Shown piece after piece: positions 35,893 to 45,900 of a stretch of DNA of 64,000 bases (its first letter is position 1; each line of letters begins with the position of its first letter). The DNA is from JANTGF01 sp963750735 (GTDB lineage: Bacteria; Bacteroidota; Bacteroidia; Bacteroidales; VadinHA17): the NCBI GenBank assembly GCA_963750735.1, contig CAVVRY010000006.1:434001-498000 (forward strand), written 5' to 3'. The position numbers and the translations under genes were made by a program. The notes beneath the pieces are model-generated. The model had not been told where the DNA came from, did not search any database, and was given only the letters and a program-made list of their open reading frames with translations.

Positions 35893-35982
35893 TCCAATAC
35901 TTTCTTTTAGCTGTTAGTTAAAAGTTGGATTTGTTGTCAAAGTATTATGTGAAAAATCATATTTACTCATAGTTGCCTTTAC

Positions 35983-35990
35983 TATTTTTG
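35983..35990 (+). promoter_or_regulatory. Possible -7 promoter box for gcvP
   Basis: TATTTTTG matches TAnnTTTG and lies 48 bp before the gcvP ATG. No clear -33 element was found. Confidence 0.35.
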
Positions 35991-36038
35991 CGGACTTAGT
36001 TGTAGATCTATTGTATCATTACTCAATATATAAATCAT

Positions 36039-38942
36039 ATGGCATTTGATCTTTTTAAAAACAGACACATCGGTCCTAGGAGTTCAGAGTTTACTGAAAT
36101 GCTCGATAAGATTGGAGCTTCTTCACTTGATGAATTAATTGACAAAACCATTCCAGCATCTATTCGACTGGAAAATCCTTTGAAACTCAAGGAAGATGCA
36201 ATAAGTGAATTCGAATATATGAATCGAATTCGTTGTATTGCTAAAAAGAATAAGTTATACAAAAGTTATATCGGGCTAGGATACTATAATACTATTTTAC
36301 CAGCTGTTATTCAAAGAAATATTCTTGAGAATCCGTCCTGGTATACATCTTATACCCCATATCAAGCAGAAATTTCACAGGGACGGCTTGAAGCTTTGTT
36401 GAATTTTCAGACCGTTGTAACCGAGCTAACCGGGATGGAAGTAGCCAATGCTTCATTGCTGGATGAGGCAACAGCTGCAGCTGAAGCAATGTTGATGGCT
36501 TTTCGTGCCAGGCCTAGAGCAGCCGTGAAGGCAGATGTGAATAGATTTTTTATTGACAAGGAAGTATTTCCACAAACTTTTGAAGTTGTTGTGGCCAGAG
36601 CCAAACTTCTTGGAATTGAGATTGTATCTGGCGATTATAAAAATACTGAAATCGACGATAAAATATTTGGTGTATTAGTTCAATTTCCGAATGCTTCTGG
36701 AAATATTGAGGATTATAAAAACTGGATTGATAAGGTTCATGATAAGAATGCTCTTGTTGTTGTAGCTGCTGATATTCTGAGTTTAGCATTGTTAAGTCCT
36801 CCAGGTGAATGGGGGGCTGATATTGTTGTTGGTTCCACGCAGCGGTTCGGAATTCCCATGGGATATGGTGGACCACATGCTGCTTTTTTCGCCACCCAGG
36901 AAAAATTTAAGAGAAATATTCCTGGAAGAATTATTGGAGTTTCATTAGATTCACAGGGGAATCATGCTTTAAGGATGGCTTTACAAACACGTGAGCAACA
37001 TATTAAACGTGAGAAAGCCTCATCGAATATATGTACAGCCCAGGCCTTGCTGGCCACAATGGCTGGAATGTATGCATTATACCATGGACCTGAGGGATTA
37101 AAAAGAATTGCTACTCATGTGCACAATGCTACTTCAAAGCTTGCACAAAAATTGGAAAGCCTGGGATTTAACCAGCTTAATGAAAACTATTTTGATACAG
37201 TTCAAATCCAATTGCCTGAAGGTGTTGAGCTTAAGGATATTGAGAAGCTTGCCCTCGAAAATGAAATAAATTTCTTGTATATCGGTAAGGATGTCGTGGG
37301 AATAAGCTTAGATGAAACTACTACTTTGGAGGACCTGAATTTAATTACATCCGTTTTTACAGTTGCCGCGAAAAAGGAAACTGACCCTTTAAAGATAATA
37401 TCCGGTGAAATTACTTTTGACAAAAAATTTGAAAGAACAAGTGATTTTCTTACTCTTGATGTTTTCCACGATTATCACTCTGAAACAGAGATGATGCGTT
37501 ATATTAAAAAACTCGAAAGAAAAGACTTTTCTCTAACTCATTCAATGATATCATTGGGATCATGTACAATGAAGCTCAATGCGGCGGCGGAAATGTTGCC
37601 TTTGAGTTGGCCCGAGTTTGGAAGTTTGCATCCATTTGTTCCGAAAGATCAGGCAGCCGGTTATCATCAATTAATAAATGAACTTGAGGAAGATCTAAAA
37701 ACTATAACTGGTTTTGATGCTATTAGTTTTCAACCTAATTCTGGAGCAGCAGGTGAATATTCTGGTTTGCTGGTAATTCGTGCCTGGCATGAAAGTTTGG
37801 GGCAATCGCAAAGAGATGTTGTATTGATACCTGCTTCAGCACATGGGACAAATCCCGCCAGCGCAGTTATGGCTGGTTTAGATGTGGTAGTGGTTGATTG
37901 TGATGAGAACGGTAATATCGACCTGCAGGATTTGAGGAAAAAAGCTATAGAGAATAGAGACAGACTCGCTGCCTTTATGGTAACTTATCCTTCAACCCAT
38001 GGTGTTTTTGAGGAGGATATAAAAGAAATGATTGAAATCATTCATGAATATGGCGGACAGGTATATATGGATGGAGCCAATATGAATGCACAGATTGGTT
38101 TTACCAACCCGGCTGTTATAGGTGCCGATGTATGCCATCTTAATCTACATAAGACTTTTGCTATCCCTCATGGAGGTGGTGGACCAGGGATGGGCCCGAT
38201 TGGTGTAGCAAAGCATCTTACAGACTTTCTTCCTAAGCACCCTCAGATTGAAACAGGTGGTAAAAATGGAATTCAAGCAGTTGCCGCTGCACCATGGGGA
38301 AGTGCTAGCATCCTAACAATTTCACATGCTTACATTAAAATGCTGGGAGGAGAAGGTTTAACAGCTGCAACTGCAGTTGCCATTTTAAATGCAAATTACC
38401 TGTCGAAATCGTTAGAGAATTATTTTGATATCCTTTATACCGGAAAAAATGGATATGTAGGGCATGAAATGATCCTGGATTGCCGGAAATTCAAAGCGGA
38501 TACTGATATAACAGAGTTGGATATTGCAAAAAGGCTTATGGATTATGGCTTTCATGCTCCAACATTATCCTTCCCGGTGCATGGTACATTAATGGTGGAA
38601 CCTACTGAAAGTGAATCATTGCGAGAGCTTAATAAATTTGTTGACTCCCTCATGACAATTCATGACGAAATTATGGAAATAAAGGACGGATCAGCAAATA
38701 AAGAATCGAATGTATTAAAAAATGCACCACATACCGATTCTGTTTCTGTTTCTGATAATTGGGATTATCCGTATTCGAGAGAAAAAGCAGCGTTCCCACT
38801 GAATTGGGTTAGAGAGAATAAGTTTTGGCCATCAATTGGAAGGGTGGATGATGCATATGGTGACAGAAATCTTATATGCACCTGTGCCCCAATTGATGCT
38901 TACAGGAAAGAGTCATATGAGATTGCTATTGATTCCGAATAA
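36039..38942 (+). CDS. gcvP: Glycine dehydrogenase (decarboxylating), P protein
   Basis: 967 residues, the full single-chain form (N and C halves fused). The N-terminus has FKNRHIGPRSSE and the GYGGPHAAFFA block. The PLP lysine is K705 in NLHKTFAIPHGGGGPGMGPIG, and the chain ends with CAPIDAYRK. It decarboxylates glycine and passes the aminomethyl group to the lipoyl H protein. gcvT and gcvH are not in the window. Its last 17 bases overlap the 3' end of the convergent ddl gene. Confidence 0.97.
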   Translation: MAFDLFKNRHIGPRSSEFTEMLDKIGASSLDELIDKTIPASIRLENPLKLKEDAISEFEYMNRIRCIAKKNKLYKSYIGLGYYNTILPAVIQRNILENPSWYTSYTPYQAEISQGRLEALLNFQTVVTELTGMEVANASLLDEATAAAEAMLMAFRARPRAAVKADVNRFFIDKEVFPQTFEVVVARAKLLGIEIVSGDYKNTEIDDKIFGVLVQFPNASGNIEDYKNWIDKVHDKNALVVVAADILSLALLSPPGEWGADIVVGSTQRFGIPMGYGGPHAAFFATQEKFKRNIPGRIIGVSLDSQGNHALRMALQTREQHIKREKASSNICTAQALLATMAGMYALYHGPEGLKRIATHVHNATSKLAQKLESLGFNQLNENYFDTVQIQLPEGVELKDIEKLALENEINFLYIGKDVVGISLDETTTLEDLNLITSVFTVAAKKETDPLKIISGEITFDKKFERTSDFLTLDVFHDYHSETEMMRYIKKLERKDFSLTHSMISLGSCTMKLNAAAEMLPLSWPEFGSLHPFVPKDQAAGYHQLINELEEDLKTITGFDAISFQPNSGAAGEYSGLLVIRAWHESLGQSQRDVVLIPASAHGTNPASAVMAGLDVVVVDCDENGNIDLQDLRKKAIENRDRLAAFMVTYPSTHGVFEEDIKEMIEIIHEYGGQVYMDGANMNAQIGFTNPAVIGADVCHLNLHKTFAIPHGGGGPGMGPIGVAKHLTDFLPKHPQIETGGKNGIQAVAAAPWGSASILTISHAYIKMLGGEGLTAATAVAILNANYLSKSLENYFDILYTGKNGYVGHEMILDCRKFKADTDITELDIAKRLMDYGFHAPTLSFPVHGTLMVEPTESESLRELNKFVDSLMTIHDEIMEIKDGSANKESNVLKNAPHTDSVSVSDNWDYPYSREKAAFPLNWVRENKFWPSIGRVDDAYGDRNLICTCAPIDAYRKESYEIAIDSE

Positions 38943-39909
38943 GGGTATCTTTAATAACTAAGTCAAGCATTTCTCCAATTGTTGAACCATAGGCTTCAAT
39001 TTGCTTTGGAACAATACTTTCTTTGCTCATCCCTGGAACAGTATTGATCTCGAGGAAATAAGGAGTATTGGATGAAATGATATAGTCTATTCTTACGATT
39101 CCATTACATCCTAGCTTCGTATAAATAAGATCAGAAAGATCCATGCATTTTTGCTTTAGGTCATCAGGGATATGGGCAGGGGTGATTTCAGTTGCTTTTC
39201 CCACTGTATATTTGGCTTCATAATCGAAAAAATCATTTTCACTTACAATTTCTGTCAGTGGAAAAATATGTTTTTCTGATTTAGTTTTAAACAACCCGCA
39301 GGAGACTTCTGTGCCTTTTATAAATTCCTCAATAATTATTTCTTCATCTTCAGAAAAAGCATTGAATATTGCGGTTTGGAGTTCTGCTCTTTCCGTTACT
39401 TTAGAGATTCCATAGCTGGAACCGCTATTGTTAGGCTTCACAAAGATTGGCAACTTTAATTTTTCAAGGATATCATCAAGATCAAATGCCTCCTCCTTCC
39501 TTATCAGTAGACTTTTAGCGGTTTTTACACCAAATTCTTTCAGGAAGTTTTTGCAAGCGAACTTATTGAAGCTAAGGGCAGAAGTAAAAACATTACAACT
39601 GGTGTAGGGAATATTTAAAAGGTCAAAATATGATTGAAGTTTTCCATCTTCACCAGGTGTTCCATGAATGGCAATAAGAGCACAATCGAAAATGACCTTG
39701 GAACCATTGGATTTAAATGAAAAATCATTTTTATCAATTGAAATTACCTCATCTGCATAGTTAACTGTCCAATTGGAACCTTTAACAATAACTGTAAAAA
39801 CATTGTATTCTTTTTTATCCAGATTTGAACTTAATTCATGAGCACTGTTAATTGATATTTGATATTCTGATGAGTTGCCACCAGCAACAACAGCAATGTT
39901 TTTTTTCAT
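38926..39909 (-). CDS. ddl: D-alanine--D-alanine ligase
   Basis: 327 residues. It has GGNSSEYQISINSA at the N-terminus, IHGTPGEDGKLQSYFDLLNIPY for the central domain, PIFVKPNNSGSSYGISKV in the ATP-grasp region, and RIDYIISSNTPYFLEINTVPGMSKESI for metal and product binding. It joins two D-Ala for the peptidoglycan stem, feeding MurF (encoded at 52954). Convergent with gcvP, overlapping by 17 bases. Confidence 0.95.
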   Translation of the reverse strand: MKKNIAVVAGGNSSEYQISINSAHELSSNLDKKEYNVFTVIVKGSNWTVNYADEVISIDKNDFSFKSNGSKVIFDCALIAIHGTPGEDGKLQSYFDLLNIPYTSCNVFTSALSFNKFACKNFLKEFGVKTAKSLLIRKEEAFDLDDILEKLKLPIFVKPNNSGSSYGISKVTERAELQTAIFNAFSEDEEIIIEEFIKGTEVSCGLFKTKSEKHIFPLTEIVSENDFFDYEAKYTVGKATEITPAHIPDDLKQKCMDLSDLIYTKLGCNGIVRIDYIISSNTPYFLEINTVPGMSKESIVPKQIEAYGSTIGEMLDLVIKDTLIRNQ

Positions 39910-39941
39910 TTAAAATAACTAGTTATTAATTTGTACTAAAT

Positions 39942-41045
39942 TTAAATTTTATTTTGCTGAAAGTATTTTTCAAGTAGCTGATAAGCAGCATTAAACGGAC
40001 CAATTTCTCCTTTTAAAACTGATTGTTCAGTTTCTTCCATCCTTTTTTTAATTAACGGGTTAAGATAAAAATTGTTTTTAATATTTTCTTCTATTGTCTG
40101 ATGCATCCAATAAATTGCCTGGTTTTTCCGATTGGTATCAAACCAATTGTTTGATTTGGTTTTATCAACATAATCACAAATGGTTTGCCAGACTTTGCCA
40201 AGCCCTGCAAGTGAAACTGCAGAACAGGTAATTACCTGTGGTATCCAATCCGATTTCCCAAGCGGGAAGAAATGCAATGCATTTTTAAATTCTTGCTTTG
40301 CTCTCTCTGTCCTTTCAAGGTTATCCCCGTCGGCCTTTGTTATCACAATTGCATCTGCCATTTCCATAATACCTCTTTTTATTCCTTGCAATTCGTCTCC
40401 GGATCCGGCCAACATGAGAAGAAGGAAAAAATCAACCATTGAATGTACTGCAGTTTCCGACTGACCTACACCTACTGTTTCAATAAATATAGTATCGAAT
40501 CCTGCAGCTTCGCAAAGAGTAATACTTTCACGGGTTTTCCTTGCGACTCCCCCAAGTGTACCTGAGGAAGGAGAGGGTCTGATAAAAGCTTTTTTGTTTG
40601 TAGATAGTTTTTCCATCCGGGTTTTATCACCCAGAATACTTCCACCTGAGCGTTCACTACTTGGGTCAATGGTTAGAACTGCAAGTCTCTTACCATTATC
40701 GGTTATTTGAGATCCCAACTCTTCAATAAAAGTACTCTTTCCAACGCCTGGAATACCTGTTATTCCTATGCGAACAGACTTCCCACTAAAAGGTAAACAC
40801 TTTTGAACTATTTCCTGGCCCAACTTTTGATGTGATGGTTTTGAGCTTTCAATTATTGTTATTGCCTGACTGAGAATTACAAGATCTTGGTCTTTAATTC
40901 CCTTAACATAAGCATCAACAGATAATTGTTTTTTCTTCCTTTTGGATGCCAATTCAAAAGCTTGTTTATTTACAGATGAGGGTTGTTTAACTCCGCTGCT
41001 CACAGACAATGCACTTTTTTCTGATTTTTCTTTTGCCGAATCCAT
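39942..41045 (-). CDS. meaB: Methylmalonyl-CoA mutase-associated GTPase MeaB
   Basis: 367 residues. Walker A GIPGVGKST is at 97-105, followed by LTIDPSSERSGGSILGDKTRME, IETVGVGQSETAV (switch II) and ITKADGDN (the NKxD equivalent). It is a G3E-type GTPase that guards and reloads the B12 enzyme methylmalonyl-CoA mutase. The mutase genes are not in the window. The N-terminal Ser/Lys-rich 40 residues are longer than usual. Confidence 0.93.
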   Translation of the reverse strand: MDSAKEKSEKSALSVSSGVKQPSSVNKQAFELASKRKKKQLSVDAYVKGIKDQDLVILSQAITIIESSKPSHQKLGQEIVQKCLPFSGKSVRIGITGIPGVGKSTFIEELGSQITDNGKRLAVLTIDPSSERSGGSILGDKTRMEKLSTNKKAFIRPSPSSGTLGGVARKTRESITLCEAAGFDTIFIETVGVGQSETAVHSMVDFFLLLMLAGSGDELQGIKRGIMEMADAIVITKADGDNLERTERAKQEFKNALHFFPLGKSDWIPQVITCSAVSLAGLGKVWQTICDYVDKTKSNNWFDTNRKNQAIYWMHQTIEENIKNNFYLNPLIKKRMEETEQSVLKGEIGPFNAAYQLLEKYFQQNKI

Positions 41046-41138
41046 AACAATGCGAAGTTAATATTTTTCAAAACATTTCTTTAATTAGGTTTTCGGCGGT
41101 TTTAGGTTTTAAGCTTTGTTTTTGTTTGTATATAAAAA

Positions 41139-41162
41139 AACCTTCCGCAGTGGAAGGTTTAG
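41139..41162 (-). terminator. Terminator between the thioredoxin-like gene and meaB
   Basis: AAACCTTCC pairs with GGAAGGTTT around GCAGT, with flanking A/T runs. It should stop minus-strand transcription after the thioredoxin-like gene. Confidence 0.75.
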
Positions 41163-41196
41163 TATTATATGGTTTCAATTTAAGAAATAAAAAGTA

Positions 41197-41538
41197 CTAT
41201 TTAAAGTGAGTATCAAGTATCTCAGTAATTTGTTCTTTTGACTGTATACTGCTGGTTGCCTTCACTACCTTGCCATTTTTATAATACACTGTAAATGGTA
41301 AGCCCATAAATCCCATACTTTCAGGAAGTTTCCTAATTACCATAGCAGTTGGGATATCGAACTCCATATCACAAAATGAAACTTCCGGGTATTCAGATTC
41401 CAGTTCTACCATCGAGGCGTAAACAGGGATACACATAGGCCCCATTCTTCCACAGCAGATCATCACGTTTTCCTGTTCGTTAAGTACTTTTTGATACTCT
41501 TCTTCAGTTTCAATATGCCTTAAATTTGTATGTAACAT
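41197..41538 (-). CDS. Thioredoxin-fold protein with atypical Cys site
   Basis: 113 residues of thioredoxin size with the later cis-Pro region GFMGLPFTVYYKNGK. The usual WCGPC is replaced by CCGRMGPMC (C28, C29, C36), i.e. six residues between C29 and C36. A one-turn CxxC disulfide is therefore not possible, so it may bind metal or act through a single Cys. Flanked by terminators on both sides, so a single-gene unit. Confidence 0.7.
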   Translation of the reverse strand: MLHTNLRHIETEEEYQKVLNEQENVMICCGRMGPMCIPVYASMVELESEYPEVSFCDMEFDIPTAMVIRKLPESMGFMGLPFTVYYKNGKVVKATSSIQSKEQITEILDTHFK

Positions 41539-41645
41539 TGATTCTTATTTTAACGATTTAGATTTGGCTCAATTTTTAATTTGTCTTTTCGAGAGCACAA
41601 AAATATAAATTACTTCTAAATTGCTGTAATGAAATACCTAAAAAT

Positions 41646-41672
41646 AAAAAGCACCAGATTTCTGGTGCTTTC
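41646..41672 (-). terminator. Terminator of the DUF1573 gene
   Basis: AAAGCACCAGA pairs with TCTGGTGCTTT around a two-base loop, just downstream of the gene ending at 41695. Confidence 0.75.
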
Positions 41673-41694
41673 AATATAATTTCATAATTGAAAT

Positions 41695-42795
41695 CTATTC
41701 TGTGGAAGGAACTTCAACTTCTCCCGTGACTCGTAATACCAGATTCGGACTTTTTGGGTCATTGGTAATTACCGTAATTGATTTATTCTGGCGTCCGACT
41801 CTTGTTCCAGAACTGAAAACAGCTTTGATCGAGCTACTTTGTCCAGGTCTAATAACTTTTTCTTTAGGAGAAACAGCAGTACAACCGCAACTTGAGTTTA
41901 CTTTTCTGATTATCAAATCACTTTTTCCAGAATTGGTAAAAGTAAAACTATGCTCAACGGAAGCTTTTTGTTTGATTTTTCCAAAATCAAAAACTCTTTC
42001 TTTTATATCTATAACAGGCGCATTTGCTAGCTGTTCCGTAGTAAGTTTAGTGAAATTTTCAGAAACTGTTGCAGATATTGTAAGACGATTTTTTCTGTCT
42101 TCTTTACCATTGTAGTTAACTTGTACCCTGTCAACAATAAATCCCCAATCATCTATGGTTTTCGCATCATAGGTGCCAACGATAACTCCTTTTTGATTCG
42201 GTTTCAAAGTAATTGGATTTGCAACAAGTTTCAAATGACTCGGAACCTGGGAAAAAGTAATGGTTTGATTCTGAGTTGAAGTGTTAACAACCTGTATACT
42301 AACTGCTTTTTTCTCGTCCTTGTAAACTTTTACAAAAGCAAGATGGTTCGTTTTAAATCGTACATCACCAATTAAAAAGGGATAATCATCCTCAATAGTT
42401 CTGGGTTTAGGAATAACATTGCCTTCAATTCTCAAGCTAACAACCTTTGGATTGGCATTTGAATAAACAGTAACTGATTTGTTGAATTTATTTGGTCTGT
42501 TTTTTGGATTGTAGGCTACTTGTATATATCCATCCCCACCAGGACCAATGGGTTCTTTTGTCCATTTTGGAGTAGTACAGCCACAAGAAGCAGTAACTTT
42601 ATTAATTATTAAAGGTTGGCTCCCTGTATTTTTGAATTTAAAACTGTATGATGCAAGACCCACTTCTTCTTTAATGTCCCCGAAATTATGGGATTTATCC
42701 TCAAATGCAATGGTAGGACCAGTCTGTTGAGCCGCAATAAACAATGGTATTGAAAACAAAATGACTAAAGTGAAACTGTAAATAATCTTTTTCAT
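41695..42795 (-). CDS. Exported DUF1573 protein with two Cys-containing repeats
   Basis: 366 residues with a signal peptide (cleavage near FIAAQQ). Two immunoglobulin-like DUF1573 repeats are clear: FEDKSHNFGDIKEE with TASCGCTTPKW near the start, and ERVFDFGKIKQKASVEHSF with NSSCGCTAVSPKE at the end. The paired cysteines (CGC) in each may bind metal or form a disulfide. The middle (about 130-240) looks like a degraded repeat. It is a common periplasmic or surface family in Bacteroidota without a fixed role. Confidence 0.85.
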   Translation of the reverse strand: MKKIIYSFTLVILFSIPLFIAAQQTGPTIAFEDKSHNFGDIKEEVGLASYSFKFKNTGSQPLIINKVTASCGCTTPKWTKEPIGPGGDGYIQVAYNPKNRPNKFNKSVTVYSNANPKVVSLRIEGNVIPKPRTIEDDYPFLIGDVRFKTNHLAFVKVYKDEKKAVSIQVVNTSTQNQTITFSQVPSHLKLVANPITLKPNQKGVIVGTYDAKTIDDWGFIVDRVQVNYNGKEDRKNRLTISATVSENFTKLTTEQLANAPVIDIKERVFDFGKIKQKASVEHSFTFTNSGKSDLIIRKVNSSCGCTAVSPKEKVIRPGQSSSIKAVFSSGTRVGRQNKSITVITNDPKSPNLVLRVTGEVEVPSTE

Positions 42796-42989
42796 GACAA
42801 ATTCTTTTTCTTAAAATATCTTATATACTCACGAAACATCTAAATAAATTAAACGTTTCAAAATTAATAAAGTTTATTTTTGTTTACACAATTTTATGAA
42901 ATTCTTATCAAATTGAGCTATTTTTACTTTTACTTTATTTGCTTTAATTGAATTTTCTTAATTTTCCCATTAATAAATTGGAAACTTTT

Positions 42990-45900
42990 GTGAAAATAGG
43001 AAGAATAAAATATGTATTGCTAATTCTGTTCCTGGCAATGGGTTCCAGCTCATTTGGTCAATTTTACAGAGGTTACCAGATGCCCTTTGGAAAAAATCGT
43101 GTGCAGTATAATACTTTCTATTGGTCATTTTATCGTTTCGAGAATTTCGATGTTTATTTCAATGAGTACGGGCGAGATCTGGCAGAATATACAGGAAAGT
43201 ATGCCAATAGGCAACTTTCAGAAATGGAAAGCTTTATCGACCACAGACTTAACAAGCGTCTTATTCTTTTAGTATATAATAAATTATCAGATTTCAGGCA
43301 AAGCAATATAGGATTGGTTACTGGAAACGAGGAGTATAATCTGGGTGGGACCTCTACAATTCTTGAGAATAAAGTATTCCTTTATTATGAAGGAGACCAT
43401 CGCAAATTTGATAGTCAGGTAAAAAAAGCAATTGCTTATGCTCTTGTAAATGAAATGCTGTTTGACAATCCAAACAGAGCCAGGGTTAGGAACTCTTCAA
43501 AAATGGAATATCCGGATTGGTACTTCGAAGGTCTTACGTCTTACCTATCGAACAACTGGGATTTTGAGATTGAAAACAAGGTGAAAGACGGGATTCTTTC
43601 GGGTAAATTCAAAAAGTTAAATAGACTTGAAAAACAGGATGCAGCAATTGCAGGACACTCCTTTTGGAAATTTATTGCAGATACTTATGGGAAAAATATT
43701 ATACCAAATGTTCTATACATAACCCGAATTAATAATGATTACAATAAGGGACTATATTATGTGCTTGGTGTTTCATTGAAAGAACTTAATGAAGCATGGC
43801 TTGATTATTTTAAAGAGAAGTATACTGTTGATGAGCAGATCCGGTTTAAGCCTGAGGTGAAAAAGATAATTGAAAAACCTAAAAAGAAAACGGTATATGA
43901 AAAGTTAAAAGTAAGTCCCGATGGTAGAAATGTTGCTTATGTTACAAATCAAATGGGGCGGTACAAGGTTTGGATACATGATACTTATACAGGTAAAAAA
44001 AGATGGGTGTACCGGCGAGAACCAAAAGTTGAGCAGATTATTGATTATACCTACCCTGTAATTGCCTGGCATCCTACAGGGAGAATGCTAACAATTATTA
44101 CTGAAGAAAAGGGAGGGCTTGATCTTCTTTATTACAGGACTGCAAACAGGAAAATAGAGAGAAAGAATCTGCTTTATTTTGATAAAATCATTGATTTCTC
44201 ATATTCTCCGAATGGGGCAAAATTGGTTTTTTCTGCTATGAAGAATGGTTTGACCGACCTCTTCCTTTATGATATTGCTGCAGGTACTTATGAGCAGTTA
44301 ACTTTTGATTTGGCTGATGATTTATCACCCAGGTATTCGAAGTTGGGAGACCATATTATCTTTAGTTCTAACAGGATAAATGATACACTTTCATTTGACC
44401 GGGAATACGATTTAAGAACTAGTGAAAATTTTGAACTTTTCCTGTATGATGTTAATACCAGATCACAAATACTTACCCGATTATCTGAGGATAAATATGT
44501 TGACAAATTCAATGCTCATAACATTAGAAACAACGAATACCTGTATTTAGGTAATCAGTCTGGAATACTTAACAGGTACTATACACGATTCGACAGTGCT
44601 ATCAGTTATATTGATACAACAATACATTATCGATATTTTGCAAACTCAAAGCCGCTAACTAATTACAACCGTAATATACTTGAAGAGGATTTTAGTCCGG
44701 CCAGTGAGACCTTTGGGGAGATTGTTTACGAAGATGATAGATACAACATGTATTTTGGACAATTATTTTCGGAATCAATTGAGGCTGTTGATGATCCTGA
44801 GCAAACTGCCTACCGAAAAAAGCATACGAAAGAACTGATGAAGATGGATAGCATTGAAGTGCTGCGCCAAAAACTTATTGAACAGGATAGAAGGATGCGC
44901 GATACCCTCACAAAACCTTTATATGCCTATTTTGAAACTGATGATCTGGTTGATGTTAATAATTATGTTTTTGAAGAGGAAAAGGAAAACTACTACAGAC
45001 AATTATTAAATAAGGACTTAATTGAGATAGATCTGGATACCGCTGATATCCCTTTACCACCTATTAGAATTTACGAAACTTCATTCTATACTAATTACCT
45101 GGCTACACAAATTGACTTTGGATACCTGAATAACTTTTACCAGGCATTTAACGGAAGTGGTGTTTATTATAATCCTGGTTTTGGAATGTTGTTCAATATC
45201 GGAGCCAACGATTTATTTGAAGACTACAAAATTGTTGGTGGTTTTCGTTTTTCAGCTGACTTCAACAGCAATGAATATCTTATAAGTGTTGAGAATTTAA
45301 AAAAGAGAATTGATAAACAATTAGTTTTTCACAGGCAATCGTACCGATCCTATGTGAACAATGGTGAAAATTGGGTCAAGGTTCATTCGAATCAGTTAAT
45401 GTATTCTATGTCATACCCATTTAACCAGGTAATGGCAGTAAAAGGAACAATTGGATTTCGAACTGACCGACAAGTTTATCAAGCTATAAACAGAGATAAT
45501 CTATTCAGGAAGGATGATTGGCGGACCTGGGGTAATTTGAAGCTTGAATATATTTACGACAATACTCGATACAGAGGAATCAATATTTATAATGGTTTAA
45601 GGTTTAAAATCTTTGGGGAATATTATCAGCAAATTGAGGAAAGGAAATCTGATGTTTTTATAGTAGGCGGAGATTTTAGGTACTATTTTAAGATACACAG
45701 GGACCTGATTTGGGCAAACAGATTTGCATTGAGCACATCTTTTGGCCATAGAAAATTAATATATTACCTGGGCGGGGTTGATAATTGGTTTAATATTTTC
45801 AATGTGGACGAAATGTTTGACCAAACTGTACCTATTGATTATACGCAAAATTACGTATTTCAGACTGTTGCTACTAATATGCGTGGGTTTAAACAGAATA

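Noticed and set aside
35893..36038. Glycine riboswitch upstream of gcvP
   Set aside because: The leader is short and AT-rich, and I see no tandem aptamer-like helices or terminator.
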